The notes below the pieces were generated by a model, which was not told the DNA's origin, made no database searches, and worked only from the letters and a program-made list of their open reading frames with translations. Positions 33,735 to 42,331 of a DNA stretch of 64,000 nucleotides are shown here, in pieces. Source of the stretch: CBDCCV01 sp965215025 (GTDB taxonomy: Bacteria > Bacteroidota > Rhodothermia > Rhodothermales > Salinibacteraceae). A program made the translations under genes and the position numbers. Numbering within the stretch: the first letter of the stretch is position 1; every line of letters starts with the position of its first letter. The stretch covers positions 2,356,001 through 2,420,000 of the forward strand of contig CBDCCV010000001.1 in the NCBI GenBank assembly GCA_965215025.1, written 5' to 3'.

Positions 33735-35651
33735 GTGGCAGGACTGAGCACGTTTGCAGATAACGCACGCAAGGCCCGGATGCAGTTCGGGTACGTGCCG
33801 CGCGCGCTGCGTCTCATCTGGGACGCGGCGCGCGGGTGGACGCTCTGGTGGTTTGCCATCCTCTTCGTCCAGGGCCTCCTGCCTACGGCAACGGTCTACC
33901 TCACCAAGGTCCTGGTGGACAGCGTGGCGGCGGCGGTGGGCGGCGGCCTCTCGGCCGAGAACGTGCAGCTCGTGCTCGTGCCGGCGCTTCTGATGGCCGG
34001 CGTGCTCCTCCTGGGGCAGATGCTCAGCGGCGTAGCCAACTGGATCCGCACGGCGCAGTCGGAAGAGGTGCAGGACCACGTCAAGGCGCTCATCCACGAA
34101 AAGGCCGCCGAGGTGGACCTCGAGTTCTACGAGTCATCCGGGTACCACGACCACATGGCCCGCGCCAACGGGCAGGCCGCCAGCCGCTCGATGTCGCTTT
34201 TGCAGAACCTGGGCGGGCTGTTCCAGAACGCCGTCACGCTCGTCGGCATCGCGGCGCTCCTGATTCCGTACGGCTGGTGGCTCCCGCTGGCCCTCTTTTT
34301 GAGCACGCTGCCGGCCTTCTGGGTCGTCGTCCACCACAACAACCTCCACCACGAGTGGTGGGAGCGGACGACGAAAGACCGCCGCTGGGTCGCTTACTTT
34401 GACCGCGTGCTTACTGACCCGACCACGGCGCCCGAGGTGCGCATCTTCGGGCTGGGCAACTACTTCCGCACGTCGTACAAAGACCTGCGCCGCACGCTGC
34501 GCGAGAGCCGCCTGCGCCTTTTGCGCAACCAGAACATCGCCGGCTTGTGGGCGGGCATCTCGGCGCTGGCCATCACCGGGGCCGTGATGGTGTGGATGGT
34601 GTGGCGCGCTTTGCAGGGCGCCGCCACGCTGGGCGACCTCGCGCTCTTCTACCAAGCCTTCAACCAGGGGCAGGGCCTCATGCGCTCGCTCCTGGGCAGC
34701 GTGGGCAACCTCTACGCCGACGCGCTCTTCCTCGAGCACCTTTTCACCTTCCTGGAGCTGAAGCCGAACGTCGAAAGCCCGGACGATCCGCACCCCGTGC
34801 CGGCCCATCTCGAAGAAGGCATCTCCTTCGAGAACATCGGCTTCCGCTACCCCGAGACGGAGCGCTGGGCGTTGCGCGGGTTCTCGCTGACGATCCCGGC
34901 GGGCAAGACCGTCGCCATCGTAGGGCCGAACGGGGCGGGCAAGAGCACGCTCGCCAAGCTCTTGTGCCGCTTCTACGACCCGGACGAGGGGAGCATCCGC
35001 CTCGACGGCGTGGACATCCGCGACTTCGACGTGAAGGCGCTGCGCAGCCGCATCACGGCCATGTTTCAGCACCCGGTGCGCTACGTCGCCACCGCCTCGG
35101 AGAACATCTCCCTGGGCGACGTCCGGACCGAGGCCACCCTTGAGCGCATCCGCGAGGCGGCCGAGGCCGGCGGCGCGCTCGAAATCATCGAGTCGCTCCC
35201 GGAGGACTACCGCACGCTTTTGAGCCGGCAGTTCAAAGACGGCACCGAGCTGAGCGGCGGCCAGTGGCAGCGCGTGACCCTGGCGCGCGCGTTTTTCCGG
35301 CAGGCCCCCATCGTCGTCCTCGACGAGCCGACGAGCTTCATGGACTCCTGGGCCGAGACGCAGTGGCTCGAGCGCTTCCGCAAGCTCGTCACCGACCGCA
35401 CGGCCATCATCATCACGCACCGCTTTACCACGGCCATGCGCGCGGACATCATCCACGTGATGGAAGAAGGGCGCATCCTCGAGTCCGGCCGGCACGAGGA
35501 GCTGCTGCGTCAGGGCGGCCTCTACGCCGCTTCGTGGAGCGCGCAGATGGAAGCGGAGCACAACGCCTCCGCTGAGGAGGACGCCCCCGCCGACGAAGCC
35601 GACACCGCCTCGGAGCGCGCAGAAAGCGCCGGGGCGAAAGTTTTTCAGTAG
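33735..35651 (+). CDS. ABC exporter of the lasso cluster (D protein)
   Basis: 638 residues from GTG 33735. An N-terminal six-helix membrane domain is followed by an ATPase domain with Walker A VGPNGAGKST, signature LSGGQWQRVTLARAFF and Walker B IVVLDEPTSFMD. The acidic Ala/Glu-rich tail of about 35 residues extends past the usual end. By position it exports the mature lasso peptide and gives self-immunity. No peptidase C39 domain is present, consistent with leader removal by the separate B2 protease. Confidence 0.9.
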   Translation: MAGLSTFADNARKARMQFGYVPRALRLIWDAARGWTLWWFAILFVQGLLPTATVYLTKVLVDSVAAAVGGGLSAENVQLVLVPALLMAGVLLLGQMLSGVANWIRTAQSEEVQDHVKALIHEKAAEVDLEFYESSGYHDHMARANGQAASRSMSLLQNLGGLFQNAVTLVGIAALLIPYGWWLPLALFLSTLPAFWVVVHHNNLHHEWWERTTKDRRWVAYFDRVLTDPTTAPEVRIFGLGNYFRTSYKDLRRTLRESRLRLLRNQNIAGLWAGISALAITGAVMVWMVWRALQGAATLGDLALFYQAFNQGQGLMRSLLGSVGNLYADALFLEHLFTFLELKPNVESPDDPHPVPAHLEEGISFENIGFRYPETERWALRGFSLTIPAGKTVAIVGPNGAGKSTLAKLLCRFYDPDEGSIRLDGVDIRDFDVKALRSRITAMFQHPVRYVATASENISLGDVRTEATLERIREAAEAGGALEIIESLPEDYRTLLSRQFKDGTELSGGQWQRVTLARAFFRQAPIVVLDEPTSFMDSWAETQWLERFRKLVTDRTAIIITHRFTTAMRADIIHVMEEGRILESGRHEELLRQGGLYAASWSAQMEAEHNASAEEDAPADEADTASERAESAGAKVFQ

Positions 35652-35687
35652 ATTACCGCCGTGCACTCTCCTTCCCACTTTGCAGTT

Positions 35688-36956
35688 ATGCCCGAGACCG
35701 CCCTGACATCAGGCGCGGCCGCTCCGTCGAGCACGGCGCCACGCCATGAACATGCGGCGGCGGGGCCGGAGGTGCGTGCGGCGCAGGAGCTGCTTCGCCT
35801 GTGCGCACGCACGCGCCTGGAGCCGGCAGAAAAGCGGCGCATCCGCCAGCTTGCTGGAGGGGGCGTGGATTGGGCGTACCTGCTCCAGCAAGCTGGCCGT
35901 CACGGGGTGGAACCGCTGCTGCAGCGCAGCCTGACGGCCACGTTCGCGTCAGAGGACCTCCCTGAGGAGGTCCGCCGGCGACTCGACGCCCGTACGCGGC
36001 GGACGGCGCTGCGCAACCTGCTCCGTACGCAGGAGCTGCTGGAGATCCTGGACATGCTGGACGCCCACGGCATCGAGGCCGTGCCGCTCAAAGGTCCTAC
36101 GCTAAGCGTCATTTCCTACGGTGATCCCTCGCTCCGGCGCTTCATCGACCTGGACGTCCTGGTGCCCACCAAGCAGGCACGCCACGCCTACCGCCTCCTC
36201 GTTGAGAAAGGGTACGGCCCGTTCCACGACCGGAGCGAGGCGGAGGTGCAGGCACACTTCGGCCATGGGAAAAGCCTTGAGCTGAAACGCGGCGACACGC
36301 TCGTCGAGCTGCACTGGGACTTCCTCCACCCCATGCACGGCTTCTACCTCGACCCCGCCGACGTGCGCGCGCGGGCGCAGACCGTCATGCTGGGCGGCCA
36401 GCCCATCCGCACGCTTGCCCCGGAGGACCTCGTGCTTTACCTGTGCGCGCACGGGAGCAAGCACTTCTGGCAGCGGCTGGCCTGGATCTGCGACGTGGCC
36501 GAGACGCTGCGCACGCACGGGGCCGCGCTCGACTGGCCCCTGCTCGTCCGCCGTGCCCGGACGCTCCACGCCGGGCGGATGCTCCTCCTGGGCCTCCAGC
36601 TCGCCTCCGATCTCTTGGGGGCGACGCTGCCCGAACCCGTCAAAGAAGCGGCGCGCCGTGACCCGGACGTGCAGGCGCTGGTCCGGCGCGTGGCGGACGA
36701 GCTTTTCGAGGAACGTTCCGAAGAGCGGCAGGTCATCCACGAGGCCCGTTTCCATTTAAGGATGCGCGAGCGCCTGCGCGACCGCCTTCCGTACTACCGC
36801 CACCTGGCCTGGCTCTCCGTGCACCCGACCTCCAAGGACCGCGCGTGGATCACGCTCAGCCCCTCGCTCGACTTCGCGTACTACCTCGTGCGTCCGTTGC
36901 GTCTGGCAACGAACGGCCTGAGCCAACTGCTCGGCCGCAGCGAAGGGGACTCCTGA
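35688..36956 (+). CDS. Nucleotidyltransferase family protein of the lasso cluster
   Basis: 422 residues from ATG 35688 (a GTG at 35661 is also in frame). AVPLKGPTLSVISYGDPSLR with RRFIDLDVLV is the nucleotidyltransferase-fold metal site (D-x-D) of the uncharacterised NTase family that accompanies lasso and other RiPP clusters. LVELHWDFLHP gives the third carboxylate region. In lasso clusters with an HprK-like kinase a gene of this family is common; it may add a nucleotide or extend the phosphate modification of the peptide. The actual reaction is unknown here. It lies nine bases (GTG) or 36 bases (ATG) after the exporter. Confidence 0.82.
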   Translation: MPETALTSGAAAPSSTAPRHEHAAAGPEVRAAQELLRLCARTRLEPAEKRRIRQLAGGGVDWAYLLQQAGRHGVEPLLQRSLTATFASEDLPEEVRRRLDARTRRTALRNLLRTQELLEILDMLDAHGIEAVPLKGPTLSVISYGDPSLRRFIDLDVLVPTKQARHAYRLLVEKGYGPFHDRSEAEVQAHFGHGKSLELKRGDTLVELHWDFLHPMHGFYLDPADVRARAQTVMLGGQPIRTLAPEDLVLYLCAHGSKHFWQRLAWICDVAETLRTHGAALDWPLLVRRARTLHAGRMLLLGLQLASDLLGATLPEPVKEAARRDPDVQALVRRVADELFEERSEERQVIHEARFHLRMRERLRDRLPYYRHLAWLSVHPTSKDRAWITLSPSLDFAYYLVRPLRLATNGLSQLLGRSEGDS

Positions 36957-37016
36957 GCGGCGCGCGTAGAGACCATACGCCCTGAAAAGAACAAACCCAT
37001 CCGGCCGTCTGCGCGT

Positions 37017-37526
37017 TTGCTCAGCAATGGCGAGCCTGCCTCACGTTTCCTGCCCAAGCAACCTGGCGTCCACGCCGTGCTCCGAAGAATCTACCGAGCC
37101 TCTAAAAAGTACAGCCGCCGCTCGCGCGAAGAGCAGAGGGCGCTGCGGTGGGCCTTCTGCACCGTAGTGGCCGTGCGCGCGGGCCTTTCGGTGATAGGCT
37201 TCAGGCGCGTGTTGCGCGTGGTGCACCAGCTGGCGCAGAGGAGCGGCTCCCCATCTGTCACAGCCGATCCGGCCGAGGAGCGGCGCATCCTATGGGCCGT
37301 GCGAGCGGTGGCGCGGCGTCTCCTGCCAGGGCGGCCTTGCCTGTCGCAGGCGCTGGCCGCGCACCTTCTGCTCGGACGGCGCGGGCGCGCAAGCCAGCTG
37401 CGCATCGGCGTGACGAAGCGGGCCGACCGGCTGGCCGCGCACGCCTGGCTGGAGCAGGACGGCCGCATCGTCATCGGCGGCGCGCACTCCCCGCGCCGCT
37501 TCACGCCGCTTCCGCCTCTGGGATAG
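37017..37526 (+). CDS. Lasso peptide leader protease (B2, transglutaminase-like)
   Basis: 169 residues from TTG 37017; the true start may lie further in, since the first 20 residues look unlike the family. RPCLSQALAAHLLLGRRG with Cys108, RIGVTK, and AHAWLEQDGRIVIGG with His142 and Asp148 supply the Cys-His-Asp set of B2 proteases. It cuts the leader after the residue following Thr at -2 so that the core N-terminus can be cyclised. The gene stands before B1, the reverse of the common order, and 60 bp after the nucleotidyltransferase gene. Confidence 0.88.
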   Translation: MLSNGEPASRFLPKQPGVHAVLRRIYRASKKYSRRSREEQRALRWAFCTVVAVRAGLSVIGFRRVLRVVHQLAQRSGSPSVTADPAEERRILWAVRAVARRLLPGRPCLSQALAAHLLLGRRGRASQLRIGVTKRADRLAAHAWLEQDGRIVIGGAHSPRRFTPLPPLG

Positions 37527-37655
37527 AAGCAGGGCTGCGGCGGCCTCGAGTTGCTTTCCGATGGCGGAGGAAAACGGCGGCATCGTCTTTGCTGAACATA
37601 GGGTGCATCTTCCAGCGCCTCTCGCGGCGCTTTTTTGTCAACACACAGCAACACC

Positions 37656-37952
37656 ATGATTACCCGCGATACCGTCGTCGTGCGCGCCGAAGGGCAAGTC
37701 TCCTCCACGCTGTCCGGCGAGGAGGTCATCCTCAACCTGGAGAACGGCGTGTACTACGGCTTGGACGAGATCGGCGCGCGCGTTTGGAGCCTGATCGAGA
37801 CGCCGCACGCCGTTGCCGAGATCTGCGACGCCATCCTGGACGAGTACGAGGTTGAGCGCGAGCGGTGCGAAGCGGACGTCATCGCGCTTTTGCAAGACAT
37901 GGACAAAGAGCATCTGGTAAGAAAAGTCCACCACGACGTAGAGGCCACGTAA
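37656..37952 (+). CDS. PqqD-like leader-binding protein (lasso B1)
   Basis: 98 residues from ATG 37656; a TTG 21 bases upstream would add seven. The whole protein is a PqqD/RRE fold: LSGEEVILNLENGVYYGLDE followed by GARVWSLIETPHAVAEICDA and ILDEYEVERERCEADVIALL. It binds the leader (Tyr, Pro, Leu positions) and presents the precursor to the B2 protease and the cyclase. It is the last gene of the lasso set. Confidence 0.88.
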   Translation: MITRDTVVVRAEGQVSSTLSGEEVILNLENGVYYGLDEIGARVWSLIETPHAVAEICDAILDEYEVERERCEADVIALLQDMDKEHLVRKVHHDVEAT

Positions 37953-38066
37953 GCCGCCTCAGGCGTCGAAGCGCTCTTCGGGTGGGCGCGTCTTGAGGAC
38001 GGGCGGTCGGGCCGGTATCTTACGGCCCGCTTTGTTTCCGCCCGCTTCCCCTTCCGCACGTTTCCG

Positions 38067-38951
38067 ATGAAAGGCATCATCCTGGCCGGCGGCGAAGGCA
38101 CACGCCTGCGCCCGGCTACGGCCGTCGTAAGCAAGCAGCTTCTGCCCGTTTACGACAAGCCGATGATCTACTACCCGCTCTCCGTCCTGATGCTGGCCGG
38201 GATCCGGGACGTGCTCCTCATCTCTACCCCGCGCGACCTGCCGCTCTACCAGCAGCTTCTGGGCGACGGCGCGCGCTGGGGCCTGGCCCTCAGCTACGCC
38301 GAGCAGCCGCGCCCGGAGGGCCTCGCGCAGGCCTTCCTCATCGGCGAGCGCTTTATCGGCGGGGGGCGGGTGTGCCTTATCCTGGGCGACAACGTCTTCT
38401 ACGGGCAGGGCTTCACGTCCATGCTGCGCCGCGCCGCCGCGCAGGAAGAGGGCGCCACCGTGTTCGGCTACTACGTCAAGCACCCGGAGCGCTACGGCGT
38501 CGTCGCCTTCGATGCCGAAGGCGCTCCGGCGGACATCGTTGAGAAGCCGGCGCATCCGCCCTCGCACTACGCCGTCACCGGGCTGTACTTCTACGACGCG
38601 CGCGTGGTGGACTTCGCGCGCGCGCTCAGGCCCTCGGCGCGCGGCGAGCTGGAGATCACCGATCTCAACCGGCGCTACCTCTCAGCCGGCGCGCTGCGGG
38701 TGGAAAAGATGGGGCGCGGCATCGCCTGGCTCGACACGGGCACGCACGGCTCGCTCTTGCAGGCCTCCAACTTTATCCGCACCATCGAGGAGCGGCAGGG
38801 CCTCAAGATCGCCTGCCTGGAAGAGATCGCCTACCGCCAGGGGTGGATCGATGCCGAGGCGCTCGAAAAGCTGGCGCGCCCGCTCGAAAAAAGCGGCTAC
38901 GGCGCCTACCTGCTCGGCCTCCTCCGCCCCGACGCGGCCCGATCCGCCTGA
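38067..38951 (+). CDS. rfbA: Glucose-1-phosphate thymidylyltransferase
   Basis: 294 residues. MKGIILAGGEGTRLRPAT is the nucleotide-binding signature and VSKQLLPVYDKPMIYYPL the sugar-phosphate region; LILGDNVFYGQGF and GLYFYDARVVDFAR are typical of RmlA. It makes dTDP-glucose from glucose-1-phosphate and dTTP, the first step to dTDP-rhamnose and other deoxysugars. rfbC follows after three bases; rfbB and rfbD are not in the window, so the pathway must be completed elsewhere. Confidence 0.95.
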   Translation: MKGIILAGGEGTRLRPATAVVSKQLLPVYDKPMIYYPLSVLMLAGIRDVLLISTPRDLPLYQQLLGDGARWGLALSYAEQPRPEGLAQAFLIGERFIGGGRVCLILGDNVFYGQGFTSMLRRAAAQEEGATVFGYYVKHPERYGVVAFDAEGAPADIVEKPAHPPSHYAVTGLYFYDARVVDFARALRPSARGELEITDLNRRYLSAGALRVEKMGRGIAWLDTGTHGSLLQASNFIRTIEERQGLKIACLEEIAYRQGWIDAEALEKLARPLEKSGYGAYLLGLLRPDAARSA

Positions 38952-38954
38952 GCC

Positions 38955-39506
38955 ATGACCGTCTCCGAAACGGCGCTGCCGGGCGTGCTGCTCATCGCGC
39001 CCACGCGCTACCGCGACGCGCGGGGCGCCTTTGAAGAAACCTGGCACCGCGCCCGCTACACCAGCGAGGCTGGGCTGCCGGGCGATCTCGTGCAGGACAA
39101 CGTCTCTCTTTCCAAACAGGGCGTGCTCCGTGGGTTGCACTTCCAGCACCCGGCGGGGCAGGGCAAGCTCCTCTCCGTTTTGCAGGGGGCCGTGTACGAC
39201 GTGGTGGTGGACGTGCGCCGGGGGGCGTCCACCTTCGGCCGGTGGATGGGGATGACGCTCTCGCGGGCGGACGGGCGGCAGCTGTACGTGCCCGAAGGGT
39301 TCGCGCACGGCTTCGTGGTCACGAGCCGGGCGGCGCTTTTCCACTACAAGTGCACGGCGTTCTACGCGCCGGAGCACGAGCGCTCCATCCGCTGGGACGA
39401 CCCCGACCTCGGCATCGACTGGCCGGTGGCGGCGCCGGTGCTCTCGCAGAAGGACGCGGCGGCGCCCCGCCTGCGCGATCTCCCGCCCGAGGCGTTGCCG
39501 AAGTAA
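38955..39506 (+). CDS. rfbC: dTDP-4-dehydrorhamnose 3,5-epimerase
   Basis: 183 residues, the normal length for RmlC. VSLSKQGVLRGLHFQHPAGQ carries the catalytic His (RGLHFQ), LYVPEGFAHGFVV the second active-site region, and YAPEHERSIRWDDPDLGI the conserved C-terminal segment. It epimerises C3 and C5 of dTDP-4-keto-6-deoxyglucose. It forms an operon with rfbA (three-base gap). The product could feed the exopolysaccharide or LPS. Confidence 0.95.
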   Translation: MTVSETALPGVLLIAPTRYRDARGAFEETWHRARYTSEAGLPGDLVQDNVSLSKQGVLRGLHFQHPAGQGKLLSVLQGAVYDVVVDVRRGASTFGRWMGMTLSRADGRQLYVPEGFAHGFVVTSRAALFHYKCTAFYAPEHERSIRWDDPDLGIDWPVAAPVLSQKDAAAPRLRDLPPEALPK

Positions 39507-39548
39507 GCTGCTCAGACGGCGCCCAGGAGGGCCGCCCGAAACCGTGGT

Positions 39549-40058
39549 TCAGCGCGTATCCTCCTCGTCGGCGTTGGCCGTGCTGAGGGGGAGGACGTGG
39601 AGGTACTCGACCACGTACATGGCGTCAGGCGCGTAGAAGGGCCGGTCCTCCAGATGAGGCGCGTTGGCCGCGAGCACGACTTCGATGGCGCTGTTCTTGG
39701 CGTTGTACTCGACCTGCTCTGAGGCGTCCCAGACGCTGATGTCTAAGGGGCTGCCGGGCAGGAGGCCGTCAGGCGCCTCGGTCATCGGGTCGTCGCCCCA
39801 GGCGGTCAAGGCCACGTTCTCGCCGTTCCAGACCACGCGCCCGGCGCATCGGCCTGAAGAGTCCATCACCGCGATCTCATCGCCCACGTCCAGGCGTTCG
39901 TCCCCGATGCGCGGGTCCGCTGAGGCAGGGATGACGAGCGTGGCGTTGGCCCCGGTACGCTCGGCGCAGGCGGTAAAATGCGGCTGCGCGCAGAGCGGCG
40001 CCACGGACCACGTCCCGGCGAGCAACAGGCAGACGACTATGGAGGACACAGTGCGCAC
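39549..40058 (-). CDS. Small secreted protein sharing a domain with the T9SS cargo at 628-1671
   Basis: 169 residues from GTG 40058. The signal peptide is VVCLLLAGTWSVAPLCAQ. The mature part matches the N-terminal domain of the protein at 628-1671: GDEIAVMDSSGRCAGRVVWN, ISVWDASEQVEYNA and YAPDAMYVVEYL align with GDEIALFTNDGVCAGMVTW, IWDASASAEYSV and YATDALYRVSAL. It has no T9SS sorting domain, so it stays periplasmic or is secreted by another way. Function unknown. Two Cys could form a disulfide. Confidence 0.75.
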   Translation of the reverse strand: MRTVSSIVVCLLLAGTWSVAPLCAQPHFTACAERTGANATLVIPASADPRIGDERLDVGDEIAVMDSSGRCAGRVVWNGENVALTAWGDDPMTEAPDGLLPGSPLDISVWDASEQVEYNAKNSAIEVVLAANAPHLEDRPFYAPDAMYVVEYLHVLPLSTANADEEDTR

Positions 40059-40070
40059 AGAAGAGGCCAG

Positions 40071-40505
40071 CTAAAGCGCGGAGAGCGGTTCAAGGAAAAG
40101 CGCGGTCACAGTACGCTGCTGGTACAAAAAGCGGGCCGCAGTGACGCTGAACCAACGCCAGCGGCTTCTTTGGACGAAGAGACGGACCAGAAACGAGGCG
40201 GAACCGGACGGCTCGCGGTGCAGGCGCTCGAGCGCGCGTACGGTTTCGCGCAGGTCCTCGCGGTACACGAGAGAGAACAGATGCCGCCGCGCCAGCGAAG
40301 CCGAAGAAAACGCGCTAAAGGCGGCGCGGGCCACCGGATTGAGATAGCAGAGCGTGCAGTCCTCGTCGATGATGAGCACGGCGGCACGCCCGCTCAGGGC
40401 CAGGCGTTGGAACCGGCGCCGGTCCGCCAGGAGGTACAGGTCGAAGGTCTCACGCAGGGCGGTGTCCGAAACATCCGGCGCGGGCGTGTCAAAGCGTTGG
40501 TTCAT
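40071..40505 (-). CDS. Stand-alone PAS-domain protein
   Basis: 144 residues from ATG 40505. The central part, AVLIIDEDCTLCYLNPVARA, DLRETVRALERLHREPSG and WRWFSVTAARFLYQQRTVTA, follows the PAS fold pattern (hydrophobic sheet, N-P-A helix, W-F-x-V strand). There is no kinase, GGDEF or HTH domain, so it may act as a sensor partner of another protein. It ends 12 bases before the start of the small secreted protein gene on the same strand. Confidence 0.7.
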   Translation of the reverse strand: MNQRFDTPAPDVSDTALRETFDLYLLADRRRFQRLALSGRAAVLIIDEDCTLCYLNPVARAAFSAFSSASLARRHLFSLVYREDLRETVRALERLHREPSGSASFLVRLFVQRSRWRWFSVTAARFLYQQRTVTALFLEPLSAL

Positions 40506-40800
40506 GGTACGTTGTGATAGCGGATAAAGATGCACATCGAGGCGCCGCCGCCCGTGCTGCGCGCGGGAGAACCTTGCTGCCGTTTCATCTATTGTAAGCG
40601 GTGGTGCGGCGCGCTATCGTATCCGTTGAACGAGACTGGCTTGCGCGAGAAGGCCGACGGTGGTTCCACTACTGGAGCGCGCCGAGGGGTACAAACGGCG
40701 CACTGCTCAAGCACAGGCGTGCGGCTACGCGGTCTGCCCTCGCGTCGTTTTTGTGCCGCCAGTAGCCTCGACGCCTACTTTTCCTATCCGCTCCACAGGT

Positions 40801-41676
40801 ATGCAAACCACCACCCTCGGCCCCACCGATCTCCGCGTCAGCGTCATAGGCATGGGCGCGATGTGGCTCTCACTCGAAGGGCGCCCGTCCAGGGAGGACG
40901 CCATCGCCGTCGTCCACGCCGCGCTCGACAGCGGCGTCACGCTGCTCGACACGGCCGATTCCTACTGCCGCGACGAGGGCGACAAGCACCACAACGAGCA
41001 CCTCCTCCGCGAAGCGCTCAACGCGTACGACGGCAGCGTGGAGGACGTAGTCGTCGCCACCAAGGGCGGCCTCATGCGCCCCCACGGGCGGTGGACGCGC
41101 AACGGCCAGCCGGAGCATCTGCGCCAGACCATCCGCGAGAGCCACGCGGCCCTCGGCGGCGAGCGGCCCATCGCGCTCTGGCAGCACCACGCCCCAGACG
41201 ACGATGTGCCCGTCGAGGACTCGCTCCAGCCCGTCAAGGAAGCTGTCCAGGAAGGGCTGATTCGCCAGGTGGGTGTCTCGAACTACACCGTGGACGAGAT
41301 CGAGCGCGCACGCGAGGTGGTCGAGGTCGTCAGCGTGCAGAACCAGTACAGCCCCTGGCACCGCCGCCCTGAAAAGAGCGGCGTCCTCGACTACTGCGAA
41401 CGCGAGGGGCTGACGTTCCTGCCGTACAGTCCGCTCGGCGGCGGCGAGCGCTCCAAGCGCCTCGGCAGCTACGACGGCCTCGCCGCGTTGGCCCAGGAGA
41501 AGGGCGTCTCGGCGCAGCAGCTCGTCCTGGCATGGCTCCGGCAGCAATCGCCGTGCGTGGTGCCCATCCCCGGCGCCTCGCGCCCGGAGAGCATCCGCGA
41601 CTCCGCTCAGGCCGCCGACCTCTCGCTGAGCGAGGACGAGGCCCGCCGCCTCGACAACGCCTTGAACGCCCTCTGA
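40801..41676 (+). CDS. Aldo/keto reductase
   Basis: 291 residues from ATG 40801; the open frame extends 141 bases upstream, but the family start fits MQTTTLGPTDLRVSVIGMGA. LLDTADSYCRDE gives the catalytic Asp-Tyr pair, VVVATKGGLMRPHGRW the Lys and PIALWQHHAPDD the position of the family His. VSVQNQYSPWHR and IPGASRPESIRDSAQA complete the barrel and the NADPH site. It reduces aldehydes or ketones; the substrate cannot be told. Confidence 0.92.
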   Translation: MQTTTLGPTDLRVSVIGMGAMWLSLEGRPSREDAIAVVHAALDSGVTLLDTADSYCRDEGDKHHNEHLLREALNAYDGSVEDVVVATKGGLMRPHGRWTRNGQPEHLRQTIRESHAALGGERPIALWQHHAPDDDVPVEDSLQPVKEAVQEGLIRQVGVSNYTVDEIERAREVVEVVSVQNQYSPWHRRPEKSGVLDYCEREGLTFLPYSPLGGGERSKRLGSYDGLAALAQEKGVSAQQLVLAWLRQQSPCVVPIPGASRPESIRDSAQAADLSLSEDEARRLDNALNAL

Positions 41677-41700
41677 CGAACTTCCGTGCTTTTTCTGGCC

Positions 41701-42291
41701 ATGCCCGAGGCGCCGCCCAACTCGGTTCATCCGCTCAGCCGTGTGGCGTGGCGCGCTTGGCTCACCGAGCACCATGCGCGCGAAGAGGGCGTCTGGCTCA
41801 TCCGCTACAAAAAAGCCGTGGGCAAACCAATGGTCGGCTACGACGAAGCCGTCGAAGAGGCCCTCTGTTTCGGATGGATCGACAGCCTGCCGCGCAAACT
41901 GGACGACGAGCGGGCGATGCTTTACTTCGCCCCGCGTAAGCCCGGCAGCAGCTGGAGCCGCCCGAACAAAGAGCGCGCTGAGCGGATGGCGGCGGCGGGG
42001 CAGATGATGCCTGCCGGCCAAACCAAAGTGGACGCCGCCAAAGCCGACGGCTCGTGGAGCGCCCTCGACGACGTAGAAAACCTCGTCGTCCCGGACGACC
42101 TTGCGGCGGCTTTCGAGCGATACCCCGAGGCGGCGAAGCACTGGGAGGCGTTCCCCCGCTCGGTCAAGCGCGGCATCCTCGAATGGATTCAGACGGCGAA
42201 GCGCCCCACCACGCGCGAAAAACGCATCGAGGAAACCGCTCGCCTCGCGCAAGAGAACGAGCGCGCCAACCAGTGGCCGCTCAAGAAGTAA
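41701..42291 (+). CDS. YdeI/OmpD-associated family protein
   Basis: 196 residues from ATG 41701 (GTG 41686 also in frame). WLTEHHAREEGVWLIRYKKA, YDEAVEEALCFGWIDSLPRK and AKHWEAFPRSVKRGILEWIQ followed by KRPTTREKRIEETARL are the conserved blocks of this family, which includes bacteriocin-protection proteins. The biochemical role is poorly defined. It lies 24 bases after the aldo/keto reductase and probably in the same transcript. Confidence 0.88.
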   Translation: MPEAPPNSVHPLSRVAWRAWLTEHHAREEGVWLIRYKKAVGKPMVGYDEAVEEALCFGWIDSLPRKLDDERAMLYFAPRKPGSSWSRPNKERAERMAAAGQMMPAGQTKVDAAKADGSWSALDDVENLVVPDDLAAAFERYPEAAKHWEAFPRSVKRGILEWIQTAKRPTTREKRIEETARLAQENERANQWPLKK

Positions 42292-42331
42292 ACCGCCGCC
42301 TCATCCAATTCAGATTCCGTAACGCCCTCCG

